Positions 25,431 to 40,375 of a stretch of DNA of 64,000 nt are shown here, one piece after another; the first letter of the stretch is position 1, and the number at the start of each line of letters is the position of its first letter. The position numbers and the translations under genes are program-made. The DNA is from Lamellibrachia columna. Lineage: Eukaryota; Annelida; Polychaeta; Sabellida; Siboglinidae. Below the pieces are notes generated by a model. It saw only the letters and a list, made by a program, of their open reading frames with translations. It was not told the DNA's origin and did no database searches. Where the stretch lies: the NCBI GenBank assembly GCA_963662155.1, contig OY759271.1:36087027-36151026 (forward strand). The letters are read 5' to 3'.

Positions 25431-26660
25431 CACGTCCTGTGGCAGGGATATTTATTGAGCTGGCTGTACTAATATTTGCTTATAAGTTATATTGTAAAAA
25501 GAAAAATGTTAAACAAATTTAAATTAGGGGAACATGGTGCGAGCTAACGAATGGGGCAAGTTGCAAATCGCATAATAATGTTAAAACAGGGAACAGGTGG
25601 CAGCACCATGCAATTTTCCAATGAAATACACACACACGCAGAGTGATCAACACGGGAACATTAGCAATTTTACGCAAACTGCAAGCGATAAAGTTGGTTT
25701 CTACTGAAATTGCTAAAAAAATTATTAAACCATATAACACCTGTATATAACATGCAGCTTGTATCTATCATGGATAGCGTGCCCTCAAACGCCAAACATC
25801 CCAGCGGATAACGACAGACAAGATGTGGTGCGCTAGGTGTATAATGTGAAGTTGAAGAACCGTCAAAAAAGCATGCATATAACGGTGGCACGAAAGTTGC
25901 TATAATTACGAAGGACACATAAAGGTGTCAATATACATAATTTATAATTACTTGATAACTCATCCAGACTTGAAGTTTATTATTTGTTTTATCTATTGTC
26001 AACTTGCCCCAATGTGAAAGTCATCTTGCTCCAAGTGTGCCTTAAGATGGCGTATGTTGGGTAATGACTTTTTATGTTTCGCTCTCCCTTTATTTGCATA
26101 TTAAATGTTATCATCTTGAAAGAAAGTACACATGTTCCCGTTTAAGTTGTATTGTTACAATATTGCTGATGTTAATAAAAGCCACATAAATCAACGATGA
26201 ATGTTTAACGTCGTCAACTTGCCCCCAGTTACCCTTATCTACGAAACAGTTACTCGATTTTTTTAATATGCTGGTTTCATTATGTTGCATAAAAATATAG
26301 CTGGTGACATAAATATATATCACTCATCATTACCAACTATTGAGATTAAATAGTTACCAGTTCAAGTTCAGTAGGATCAGGAACTTAAACTAACGGATTT
26401 ACGAGTTTACTATGACTGAGATACAAGCTTACTAAATATAAAAAAGGCAATACGCTGTTTTACCGAATGCCTATTTCAATGGAATATAAAAAATTCGTAG
26501 CCAAGCAAATGATGCATACATGATAATTCATAATTAATTAAGATAACATTGGATTTCCACACACATGCTAACATCCCGTTGGCCCAAATAAACCTACTAA
26601 ATAATTATAAAGAGCCAGCCACAAGTTGACACATTCAGGGAGTTGTTTACTTGAGAAAGT
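25431..26660. other. Unannotated intergenic sequence
   Basis: AT-rich, with short frames only. No feature recognised. Confidence 0.5.
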
Positions 26661-26664
26661 GACT

Positions 26665-27405
26665 GTGTCGTCATGTCTGTATTGATTTCGTTGCAGGATC
26701 CATCCAGATCATCTACTGTGTCGTCTTGTCTGTATTGATTTCGTTGCAGGATCCATCCAGATCATCTACTGTGTCGTCATGTCTGTATTGATTTCGTTGC
26801 AGGAGCCATCCAGACCATCTACTGTGTCGTCATGTCTGTATTGATTTCGTTGCAGGATCCATCCAGATCATCTACTCTGTCGTCGTGTCTGTATTGATTT
26901 CGTTGCAGGATCCATCCAGATCATCTACTGTGTCGTCATGTCTGTATTGATTTCGTTGCAGGATCCATCCAGATCATCTACTCTGTCGTCATGGCTGTAT
27001 TGATTTCGTTGCAGGATCCATCCAGATCATCTACTGTGTCGTCATGTCTGTATTGATTTCGTTGCAGGATCCATCCAGATCATCTACTCTGTCGTCATGT
27101 CTGTATTGATTTCGTTGCAGGATCCATCCAGATCATCTACTGTGTCGTCATGTCTGTATTGATTTCGTTGCAGGATCCATCCAGATCATCTACTGTGTCG
27201 TCATGTCTGTATTGATTTCGTTGCAGGATCCATCCAGATCATCTACTGTGTCGTCATGTCTGTATTGATTTCGCTGCAGGATCCATCCAGATCATCTACT
27301 GTGTCGTCATGTCTGTATTGATTTCGTTGCAGGATCCATCCAGATCATCTATTCTGTCGTCATGTCTGTATTGATTTCGTTGCATGAGCCATCCAGACCA
27401 TCTAC
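26665..27405. repeat. 53-bp tandem array, about 14 copies
   Basis: Units start at 26665 and recur every 53 bases to 27354. Each contains ATTGATTTCGTTGCAG followed by GATCCATCCAGATCATCTAC, so each carries a 3'-splice-site-like T-rich tract and CAG|G. Copy-to-copy changes are few. The third and last units share GAGCCATCCAGACC, and the last has lost the AG (GCATGAG). The array lies between the two fucosyltransferase genes. Confidence 0.97.
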
Positions 27406-29320
<1,915 letters not shown>

Positions 29321-29322
29321 TA

Positions 29323-30038
29323 CCGTAAGTTTCCGTGAATAATACGCATTTTTTACTTAAAAGTCCGGGTGTGTATTATTCATGGTGATTGGGCGAAAAA
29401 AAATTTCTCCGACCGGATATGGATAGCGCTATTGGAACACTAGTATTATGACATCAATGTCCGGGAAGCGTACGCGACCGGGAGCGTCGCTGACCGGGAA
29501 TAACGCAGAAATGTGTGGACAGTCAGCCTGAATAGTCAGCCAATGTGACTCGAAGTTGTGAATGCAAATAAAGATGATTGTACCGTATGTATGCTTCGCT
29601 GTAGAAAGTGTGCGTGCAACATATCCGAATAGAGCTTGGTATTAATTTAAAACTGAGAGCAGAATGACGCAAAGTAAGTTCTAACAAGCCCAGATTTAAT
29701 CAATGGTCAAGCTAAAATGCAAGACTAACTAAGACTTACACGACTAACGAGGTGATATATCATCGCGTGCGATGAGCCGGCGGCATTGTCGTAACTTGCG
29801 TGACATGTTTACGATTCTGAGATGGATTCAAGGATCATCACACAAACGAACTTTGATGAAATGACAGTGGCCAACCGTGAGTCGCGCTTCAAGCAAACTA
29901 TCAGAAGCGGGGAAATCAGGGGTCAATGCCAAAAGTTGGGGTGCGTATTATACATGGTAATATAGAAATTCTATCAGAACTTAGTAAAAGTCAGGGTGCG
30001 TATTACACATTATGCGTATTATACACGGAAACTTACGG
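29323..30038. mobile_element. TIR element with TA target sites (Tc1/mariner-style MITE)
   Basis: Left end CCGTAAGTTTCCGTGAATAA and right end TTATACACGGAAACTTACGG are inverted repeats of about 25 bases with one change, each flanked by TA (29321-29322 and 30039-30040). Subterminal GTGTATTATTCATGG-like words add further inverted similarity. The 716-base interior encodes nothing, so the element is non-autonomous. The TA duplication fits the Tc1/mariner superfamily, but the superfamily is inferred from the target site only. Confidence 0.72.
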
Positions 30039-30040
30039 TA

Positions 30041-31552
30041 TATGATAGTCTAACAATAGTGTGTAGGCCTCTATGTAGCTACATTATTTTTAATATGCAA
30101 GAAATGGAAGGGGATGTACACCAATAATCTACAACATTTGGCGTAAGTTATCGTGACGTGGACATACAGACCTACATAGAAAATATTATAATCGATTGAT
30201 CACAATAAGCTTTATCAGACTTATCTGCACGCACGTCGCTTTGAAAAGCCTCATCAAATATTAAAATAATTATCTATTTACATGATCTTGATAATCAGAC
30301 ACATCCGATAACGTTAATTACTCTATGCAAATCGGCCGTTCAAACAGATTCGTTGACTGCTTGAATTGACTTTCTCGGCTAACGACTCGCTCGACCGCTG
30401 ACGCCTAAGTTGCGACACGCATTTTGGAACGATCGGTCTCGTCACGACGTGCTTTAAATTAACACCTCCGCACGTGCCGAGCTCCGAATAGCTTTATAAT
30501 ACCTCTGAATGGCTTCACCACCGCATGGAACAACAGGACGAAGCATAACAACAGGTTACGTGGGTTCGGTCACCAACGGCTACAGGTGATCGGTCACCAC
30601 GTCAGGTACTGTATTGTTAGAACGCGAGGTAATTTGTTCGAATTCGCAACGCCTCGTCTCCCCTGTAGATCTCGCCAGATCGATGGACTGCCTCGGTTTC
30701 TGGGGAAGTAGTGGTTGTGAGAGTAGACGTAATAATACGCATCTATATAGCTGTATCAACATAAACAGGTGTGCCCACTGCTGGATGAAGTCTTCTTCAT
30801 CTTCCAGACTAGTCTGTCAACCAGTTGTCTTCCACTTCCATTTTGTGCTCCCTCATTTCATCTCACCACGTTCAATTGTGCCTTCCTCTTCTCACACGTG
30901 ATCTTGGTGTCCAGTATATTATTATGTTTGTCAATCTCTCGTCATGTCTCCCAGCGAGATGCCACGCCCAACTCCAATTTTGGTTTCGATATTCGTATTA
31001 CTTATTATTAATTAATTTTAATACTGAAAAGCTTGCATACCATGAACCCACATGTTAGCCTACGTAGGGAGTCGTTGAAAAGACTGGGCAATTGAAAACC
31101 CTAAAGCTGAAATAAGCCCATATAGCCAAGTCACGACAGAGTTCACATTTCTCGGTACAATGTAATTCCGCTTGATGCAAATGTCAGTACGTGGATCTGT
31201 ATATGTATAGAAGACTGTCATAATGCATCACCGAAGTGAAAGGTCGCTGCCGTGTCGCATTTAATCAACCGCGATACAGGTCAACGTTATTCAGCCGCTC
31301 ACAAAGGCGGCTCTGCGAGCACTATCGCTGACGCAGCGAGCGTTATCTGGCAGCCGTGAACAGGTGCGGCGGCCGGGCAAGCTGGCGACACAATGTGCAC
31401 AGGTGTGGCAGCACCCGGCAGCCGATCTGTTAGGACCGCGTCGATTATGGCTACAGACGTCTCGCACGGAAGGCACTCAGGGGCAAGTCGCCTGGCCGCG
31501 GTTGGTGAGCTTTGACAGCTCCAAGCGGGCCACTTGTGGCGTTGACGCCGCG
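30041..31552. other. Unannotated; upstream region of fucosyltransferase 2
   Basis: No separate gene recognised. The frame of the next gene is open upstream to 31364, but that extension (63 residues) has no domain and would precede the signal anchor, so I treat it as 5' UTR. A pyrimidine-rich stretch lies at 30785-30900. Confidence 0.45.
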
Positions 31553-32556
31553 ATGAGGTTCTGGCGACTACGACGCCGACTGGCCGTCTTCGTGTTGGCA
31601 GGGGTCGCGTTCGTTGTCCTACTTCAACATTTCATCTATCTTTCATCACACGATACATCACAGATCCCGTTCGCCGTTCCCGGACGTCGCCACTACGAAC
31701 GCCGGGCGGAGAACTTTACGAGACTTCCGGGTGGGTTCCTGGGTCGTACCACGCGTGCTCCGTTCGCCACAACGACGGCGCGCAACGAGACGGCCAAGAC
31801 AGAACACGATAGAAACTCCCAGCTCGAGAAGAAGAGAGGGGCGGGTAAACCTTCGCTCTGGCCGCTACCGTTCGACAACAGCGATAGAATTCTCGAACAG
31901 TTGGAGTACCAACTGGACCGGTCAGCTAAGAGGAAGACGAAGATGATATTCACGCTGGACACCAGCTTATATTTCAACAACAGACTCAAGCAGGACAAAT
32001 GCGCCGTCCAAGACTGCATGTTTGTGCACCGACCTGCCCAGATGGCAACGGCTGACGTCGTCGTATTTACGGGCAGCTACCCGGTCGAGCCTTCGACGGC
32101 GACGCGCACCCGGACTGATCAGATCTGGGTGAGCTTCATGTTGGAAGCGCCGCCAAATAGCCCGATCTTCACCCCGTCAAACAGACACATTAACTGGACT
32201 GCCACGTATCGGACCGACTCCACTATCGTCGCTCCGTACGAACGATTCGTCCAGTTTGCGAACATAACGAAATTTCCAGAGAAACCGCCGCGAAACTTCG
32301 CTCTCGGAAAGACGAAGAAGGCTGCGTGGTTCGTGTCGAACTGCCGCGCGGGAAACGGCCGCTCGCAATACGTAAAGGAACTGCAGAAATACATAGAAGT
32401 GGACATATATGGTGGGTGTGGACCGCTGCAGTGTCGGCGTAATGATGCAGCCAGCTGCTTTCAACTGCTCAACAAGGACTACAAGTTCTACATGTCTTTC
32501 GAAAACTCCAACTGCAAGGACTACATCACGGAGAAACTGTACTGGAACGCTCTCTA
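31553..32556 (+). CDS. Alpha-1,3-fucosyltransferase (GT10), gene 2, exon 1
   Basis: Golgi type II glycosyltransferase that transfers fucose from GDP-fucose to glycan GlcNAc. From MRFWRLRRR at 31553: a short basic tail, a signal anchor at about residues 10-29 (LAVFVLAGVAFVVLLQHFIY), then a Ser/Thr/Arg-rich stem of about 80 residues with NFT and NET sequons. The catalytic domain has CAVQDC, NWTATYR, FALGKTKKAAWFVSNC, VDIYGGCGPLQC and the GT10 signature FYMSFENSNCKDYITEK at the exon end. An in-frame ATG at 31364 is less likely because the extra residues precede the anchor. The exon ends CTC TA|GTAAGT after the second codon base; reading through would stop at once. The only partner found in the right phase is at 43632-44025; together they give 465 residues. 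The exon is clearly diverged from gene 1. Confidence 0.88.
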
Positions 32557-33495
<939 letters not shown>

Positions 33496-33552
33496 TCAAT
33501 CATCAAATCTAACAGTGAGAATCAACTACGCAGAAATAACTGCGCAATTTCG

Positions 33553-33652
33553 TTCACTCCCCGTTGTCCCAGTTCACTCCCCGTTGTCCCAGTTCGCTCC
33601 CCGTTGTCCCAGTTCACTCCCCGTTGTCCCAGTTCACTCCCCGTTGTCCCAG
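33553..33652. repeat. 20-bp tandem repeat, 5 copies
   Basis: Five copies of TTCACTCCCCGTTGTCCCAG; copy 3 has a single A-to-G change. Confidence 0.97.
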
Positions 33653-34239
33653 TTCGCCCGGCTGTACAAAAGAGTAACTTGCTATAAATATCCGTGAAGT
33701 GAATCATTTCAACCAACAAGTCATTTAAACGTATCCCTAACTTTGCGTGTTGCTCTCATGTGACTGTCTTCGCCCCGTGTGTGTGACGAAGTCACCGTCG
33801 CTCGTTTGTGCGTGTCAAGAGCACACGGTGCGTGCGGTAGTGGCATTGTGGAGGTGTCATACACACCCGTATGTTACCACTAATTGGGTGACATCCAGTT
33901 GCATCAATTACTTCTAAAGTGTCCCGCTCTGCCGCGATCGCTGCAGGTCGCCAGCTAAATTACTTAAATCCAGTGAATCAATAATTTAACGATATCACTC
34001 GGCTGAATGAAAGCCATTTAAATTAGCACGACCCAACAATGCAGTTGCTCCCAGTTGATGCCGTTTGGCTACAGGTCATTGACCACAGTGAACATTAATC
34101 TCGTAGTGTGGCATAAATGATGCAGACAAATCCTGGGTTTTTTGGCAGTGAGGTTACTGTATATAACGGCTGAAAACGAATTATGTTGATCAAACAAACG
34201 CGCGGTGTGCGCGTGCGTGCGTACTACGTACGTACGAAT

Positions 34240-34282
<43 letters not shown>

Positions 34283-34869
34283 CACACATTATTATCCGAC
34301 GGTGAAGACTTCTCGGTTCAATTCTCGCTCCCTGTTTTCAGAAGCGTTACACTATCCAAGTTCACCCTGTTGTGTAGGGATTAGAGTTTTGCAGCGGAAT
34401 GTGCGAGAAAATAGCACTGATCACGTCGCTCCAAAACAGGTGCCAACAGGTCGCCAATGCGTGACACGCTCATCGGCTTAGCAGTACTAAATCGCTTTGT
34501 GTAAGAACTGGCATATTGACATTTAGTGCCCCCGGTCGGAATTAATTAAATGCATGTCGGCACAAACCGTCGTTGGCGCAAGTCCATGTAGTGACGATGA
34601 TCCTCGGGAAACATTATCGAGCAACACCACAAAAATCACTCCCAAGACAAAACACCATATATCACAATGTTCTCGGACATGTCCTCACAGCAACGAAACA
34701 AGTATCGGTCAAAGACATTAAGACATTAAGAGTTTGACCACTTGCCAACCGACAACTGACCATAACAATTTAATTACACGGTCAGAAATTTAATTGACCT
34801 AAATAAAAATAGCGCACCAAAGAACATATGTATGTACTTGGTGTGTATGTGCGTGTATTTGTAAGTGTG
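33653..34869. other. Intron sequence with (GCAC)n
   Basis: A (GTGC)n/(GCAC)n inverted patch lies at 34203-34290. No gene recognised. Confidence 0.45.
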
Positions 34870-35035
34870 CTGACGGGATTGATTTACGTTTGATCAGCAT
34901 CACCCGATCTCAGTCAAGTTTCTGTAAGTACCAGGATATCAAGGTCATTGTCATCAAGTAACGTGACACCTTTGTCCACTTTAGACTTCACAGACCGAAA
35001 TATTTAACACACATGTAGTAAATGTGGGTTTATCG
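34870..35035 (-). mobile_element. Non-LTR endonuclease N-terminal fragment
   Basis: The minus strand reads SVKSKVDKGVTLLDDNDLDI then LVLTET and LRSGDADQT. This is the N-terminal APE-type endonuclease signature of jockey/CR1-like elements (TETWL motif; here a TGA replaces W). Only about 50 codons remain. Confidence 0.65.
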
Positions 35036-35551
35036 TGATGTTTTTTTTTATAAACATAGACATGTTGATGTGTCCACTGCTATTGAATAACTAACTTTAA
35101 CAACAGCCCAACTCCAATATTTTTTTTATTGATTTGATATTCCAGTAGAAATCAGAACATTTGTGATAAAACCCGGACATTTTGGTTAAAAAGCAAATTT
35201 GTGTCTTAACATGGCTATGAGGGTTTCCTGGACATGCAGAAAAAAAGAAAAAAGAAAAAAAAAATCAACCCTGGGAAAAAAATTTCAGGAACAAAATACG
35301 TACCCTGCTTTTTTCATATTTTCTTTCATTGGTTATCCATACCAGTTGGCGCGCACAATGCGTAGCACTGGTCAGCAAGCTAATGCTTAGTATAGCCCCT
35401 ACATATTTCGATCGATCTTTAGAAACCTTTGCACATGGGATCAATATTCTAAATCATTAACTCAATCGGTGAAATATCATCGATTGAGTTCAAACAAATT
35501 TCCTGTGGTGATTGTTACGAATAATTGTGCGTTTAGCGGACTTGACTCCAC
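35036..35551. other. Intron sequence, no feature
   Basis: Contains an A-rich tract at 35240-35285 but no recognisable feature. Confidence 0.45.
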
Positions 35552-35619
35552 TGGTATACATGGTATACGTGGTATACATGGTATACATGGTATACATGGT
35601 ATACATGGTATACATGGTA
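35552..35619. repeat. 9-bp tandem repeat (GGTATACAT)
   Basis: About seven copies of GGTATACAT, one with ATACGT. Confidence 0.95.
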
Positions 35620-35732
35620 TGGCAAGCATGTTAACGAAAACATTCTTTTGCCAAGGCCTAATCACTTGATTTATTATTGAGAAAACCATAGTTAGTAAGA
35701 CACAGTGTAAAATGTTAACTGTCTGATTAAAT

Positions 35733-36095
<363 letters not shown>

Positions 36096-36298
36096 TATAT
36101 ATATATAATTTTAACAATCTGTAATACCGGAGCAAATTCTAATATGCATTTTTGTTTTATATAATATCCCTAGTTAACATTTCTGTAGGACAGACTTGTA
36201 CAAGTGGTAGCTTATTGTGTTACTCAGTATTTTTATAAGTGGGTCAATGCCGACCGAGAGTCCAAAACCAAGGCCGAATGACATCATAATTAATTTGT

Positions 36299-36560
36299 TT
36301 AGCATGTTTTTGTTGCTCCCCTCTTTATCCCGGAAGTCGATTTTCCCTTCTTCTTTGTCACTGATCCAGTTTCACCGCCGTCTGCACTAACCGTCTCCAC
36401 TCCCTCATCCCACGTTCTCCACTCCCTCATCCCACGTTCTCCACTCCCGCCAAATCTCACTTCACGCAGTCCTCCCATCTCAGTCTAGGTCTTCCTCTCT
36501 TTCTACCCTCCACGTTAAGCGCACCCGCAATGGATGGAACTATTGAACGTATTTATATAA
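36299..36560 (+). mobile_element. Dispersed pyrimidine-rich repeat (copy 2)
   Basis: Matches the repeat at 11691-11950: TGTTTTTGTTGCTCCCCTCT, CACTTC-CGCA-TCCTCCCATCTCAGT and TTTCTACCCTCCAC occur in the same order. It ends in TATAAAATAAAAAATTAG, resembling a retroelement 3' tail. The segment CTCCACTCCCTCATCCCACG is duplicated. Confidence 0.5.
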
Positions 36561-36610
36561 AATAAAAAATTAGATAAGATAAAATGTTTTACTCTTTAAC
36601 CAAATAAAGT

Positions 36611-37420
36611 TGTTTTGCTATTGTGACACACATTGACATTTTTCCTGGTAGTGTCGAGCCATTCTGCATCCTGGCCAAACCAGTCTACCTGTGTGAAGTC
36701 AGCAGTGCCTTTTCTGTCAACAAATATGTATTCAGATAAAATAAAACTGTAACCCTTTGACCGCATTAAATTGTGTTTTGCAAATGTGACACCCACTGAC
36801 GTTACTCCTGGTCATTTTGAGTCATTCAACATCTATTTATGCAGGTATTGACTGTAACGCTTCAATCAAGTACAATTGGGATTTTGCTATTGTGACATTC
36901 ATTGACATTGATCCTGGTCGTGTTGAGTTATTTGGCATCTTCTTTTGGGTGCAGGTGTTGATTCTCTGGCCCAAAACTCTCACCACCTCCGAGAAAAAAG
37001 GTACTCGCGACATTACAGGATGGAGGAAGGTTTCGATAAGGATATAAATATTTGCACCCAAAGAGAGATGCCAAAATGGCTTAAGATAACCAGAAGTAAT
37101 GTCAATGGATGTCACAGCAGCAAAAACCCAAAGTAATATCGTTAAATGGTTACAACATTATGTTAATATGTATTTGTTTGACAAAATACGCGTTCGCAAC
37201 CTTACAAGGAGGGGTAGTGTTTTGGCTAGGAAACCAATTACTGCACATACAGAGATGAACCAAAAAAGCCAAAATGACAAGGGACAATGCCCATGGATGT
37301 CACAGTAACAAAAAACCCAATATAATAGAGTATATGGTTAATGGGCTACAGTGTTATGTTAATACGTATTTGATTGACAAAAGAAGCACTCATGATTCAC
37401 TGGGCCGGGTAGTGTTTATA
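36611..37420. repeat. Cluster of direct and inverted repeats
   Basis: Five related blocks of about 65-75 bases built on GTGACA--CATTGACATT and a GAG-CATTTGGCATC end. Three are direct (36611, 36773, 36883) and two inverted (37054-37125, 37250-37325). Blocks 3 and 4 form about 70-base arms of a hairpin with a loop near 100 bases. The right side is also directly duplicated with a spacing near 195 bases. No coding potential. Probably a foldback or MITE-type array. Confidence 0.75.
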
Positions 37421-39369
37421 GAGTGATAATTAATGTGACACTAATTAAACTCGATGATTCTTTTTTTAAATAGTGCACCGTTATACATAACATAACAAAC
37501 GTATTGACCATTAAATAAAACAGTCACACATATCATGAACATATGCAAACATAAATCGGTGCCACAAAATTGAACCAAAACACCCCAAATTAAGGATTGG
37601 GGTAAAGATCAAAGTTCTCCATGATTGAATTTGGTTGCATTTTTTTTTTGGGGGGGGACTCTGGGCACCCACCCGGTCATCTTAAAACAAAAATTTACTT
37701 TTTAACCTAAATGTTCAGGTCATCGTCAATTTCTTCTGGACTATAATTACGCCATATGGACCACCTTTTAAATAGTTATCTATCTGTCATGAAGAATCAC
37801 CCAAATGCACTATAGAAATCGCGTCAAAGTCAACATTAACAATCGTCTGACTTTAACACTGACTCAACTCCATGGAGTTGGGTCAGTGATGTACTCAGAC
37901 CGCTAGATGGAGTGGCAATCGTTCAACGTTAAGTTGTCGCTATTTCGCACCTCGCATTAGAGCGGGATGGATGAAACTGAAATTATCGGTAAAAGAAGGA
38001 GAAATGGGAAGGAGTGTTAAGCACGGGACAAAAATAACCACTTTTATTCACACTTGTCCACCTTAGACTTTCATCTAACCACACGTTCTTGCCGAGCTTG
38101 GAGTGACAGGGAAGATTAACCGTAAAAAAACATACAGTGGAACTATTCATGAAATGGATTGAAATGATTGAAACAGTTAGAGACGGTTGCAGTGACGGGT
38201 GACATAATAAAGGACTGCAAAGTCCACTTCGACTTACCTTTCAAAAAGTCGGTCACTAGAAACAAAAACAAATTCAAACTGAGTGAATATAAGTGATTCC
38301 GCTTTGAGAGTGCTGCCAAGCCACGTGTGCATGCTTCTACATCGATGTCTGGCATTATGGAAACATCGTTCCTATCATATGAAATTGGGCTTCAATTTCA
38401 TATCTACCTTCCCAACAGCTCCATGTTATACAGTTAAGCTACGAGCACAGAAAGCCAAACTAGACGTTAAGTCGCTCACAAAGTACTTGAGGCATTACTC
38501 GTATTTACTCTCTGTAGACTATGAAAACCACGCATAAGTGTGTCTGCCGTGTCATCCCGGGCCCATTTTTTTTATTAATTACACTGTCACAGTTTACACG
38601 AATGTAAACCTTTCACATTTCATAAGCGCGACAAATAATTTATTAATAGCACGTATTACTTTTGATAGTAGTTTGGGCTTAGTATATATTCTCCAGAACA
38701 TGAAATGTAATGAAAGGGCTGGCGACAACGCCCCTAAAGAAATGCACTGACCCATTGCAGCACGGCGGATTGAGAGATTTAGGTGGAAACTATTCTAAAC
38801 TAACGGTAGTCACCCAAGGTGTCCACATGTCACCCCAACGTTAACTACGTTCGGGCGTTTCTGATCAGACTCAAAAACAAGAAAAGGTCACATCGGTCCA
38901 ATATATCACGGTTCTGTATAACGGACCACCCCGGGATCAATGTTGGACCATGTCGCATACACTGATAATTCGTCAATTTCCTATAGGACAGTACACGCTA
39001 TATAGGTGCTAAATGGCCGATTGTCTGTTGTTAACACAAATCACATTGGTGGTTTGGGGGATGCCCCCCGCACAAGTCGCATGAATCCATGTCCTACAGT
39101 TCACACACCGGACCATGTCCTCCACTCAGTCCTCTTTGCAGAGAATGCAGAACCAAGATTTCCCATTTTTTTCGCCGAAATTTTGGGGCCCGTTAGCACT
39201 GCCACTTTCGACTGTCGTGTGACTCTTGGTTTATTGCTCAGTTTTGTCTTCTTTGCTCGCGATTGAGACGACTTCGTCCACGATAACCTCCTGTTATACG
39301 GGGCTGGACGTCAGTATCTCTGACCTTGTCGTCAGTCACCGCAGTTGGTGGTTGAAATACGGCCGATAG
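37421..39369. other. Intron sequence; one short palindrome
   Basis: CTGACTCAACTCC followed by ATGGAGTTGGGTCAG at 37858-37885 is a near-perfect hairpin. A run of G (37652-37659) follows T9. No gene recognised. Confidence 0.45.
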
Positions 39370-39905
39370 GATTTGTGGAGTTATGAAGGTGTTTCCTGCT
39401 ATTATGCAGTTAAAGTGGCCTGCATCATTTACGCCAGCGAGGAATTGGAATCTTATAGGCGGTTTGGTAGCTTTGAGGTGTCAACGAAAACTTCGATTGT
39501 CCTCTGCAGAGATTTCGTCGTAGCAATGATATCAATTTCGCCAACCATCTCTGTTTGATTCGCCATTGCCTCCGTCCTCTCTACAGTCCTCTCTACAGTC
39601 CTCTCTACAGTCCTCTCTACAGTCCTCTCTACAGTCCTCTCTACAGTTCTCCGTCCTCTCCTCGATTGAGCCGTAGTGTTTGTGCTCGGGAAGGTCTGCG
39701 TTTGCGGCATGTTTGTCGATATCTCTGTAATCATCAAAATGTTCACACATATGACGTACCACTTTTGCCTCATTAGTCTCGACTATTCGGGACATGATGT
39801 GCGTCAGATTGCCATAATGGTCACAATTTGCGGTTTGCAGTATAACATCTAAGCTAATGACCACAGACCGGAAAAAACACCTTCCGTCCGCATACGTAAT
39901 TATCA
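39370..39905 (-). pseudogene. OTU-type cysteine protease domain, broken
   Basis: Read downward on the minus strand. YADGRCFFRSVV at about 39890-39855 matches the OTU active-site block (Asp and Cys of DGxC). After this come NLTHIMSRIVETNE, EHFDDYRDI, LPEHKHYGSIEER, MANQTEMVGEIDIIATTKSL, TIEVFVDT and, near 39415-39395, NDAGHFNCIIAG with the candidate catalytic His. Two shifts break the frame: one at the CRED-repeat expansion (39577-39652), one after VDTSKLPNRL at about 39453. OTU enzymes remove ubiquitin, and OTU domains also occur in transposon-encoded proteins. The domain follows the transposase remnant on the same strand, linked by an 8-residue repeat. Confidence 0.72.
39577..39652. repeat. 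12-bp tandem repeat inside OTU coding
   Basis: About six copies of TCCTCTCTACAG; on the minus strand each encodes Cys-Arg-Glu-Asp. The insertion splits the OTU coding sequence between YGSIEERTE and AMANQTEM and shifts its frame. Confidence 0.95.
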
Positions 39906-39907
39906 CC

Positions 39908-40375
39908 GAGCTTGGTTGATCGCCGGGTGCTTGCGCAGGTTGATCGCCGGGTGCTTGCGCAGGTTGATCGCCGGGTGTTTGCGCAGGTTGATCGCCGGGT
40001 GCTTGCGCAGGTTGATCGCCGAGTGCTTGCGCAGGTGGATCGCCGGGTGCTTGCGCAGGTTGATCGCCGGGTGCTTGCGCAGGTTGATCGCCGGGAGCTT
40101 GCGCAGATGGATCGCCGGGTGCTTGCGCAGGTTGATCGCCGGGTGCTTGCGCAGGTTGATCGCCGGGTGCTTGCGCAGGTTGACCGCCGGGTGCTTGCGC
40201 AGGTGGATCGCCGGGTGCTTGCGCAGGTGGATCGCCGGGTGCTTGCGCAGGTGGATCGCCGGTGCTTGCGCAGGTGGATCGCCGGGTGCTTGCGCAGGTC
40301 GATCGCCGGGAGCTTGCGCAGGTTGATCGCCGGGAGCTTGCGCAGGTTGATCGCCGGGTGCTTGCGCAAGTCGAT
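39908..40375. repeat. 24-bp coding-type minisatellite (GDQPAQAP)
   Basis: About 19 copies of a 24-bp unit (GTTGATCGCCGGGTGCTTGC...). On the minus strand the transposase/OTU frame reads Gly-Asp-Gln-Pro-Ala-Gln-Ala-Pro per unit. A missing G at about 40260 breaks the frame inside the array. Other frames are also open and give STCASTRR or NLRKHPAI polymers. Confidence 0.95.

Noticed and set aside
26665..27405. Regular 53-bp repeats suggestive of a CRISPR-like array
   Set aside because: There are no unique spacers; the whole unit repeats. The sequence is eukaryotic.
31364..31552. N-terminal extension of fucosyltransferase 2
   Set aside because: The 63 extra residues would precede the basic tail and signal anchor and show no similarity to gene 1. 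The MRFWRLRRR start fits the type II topology better.
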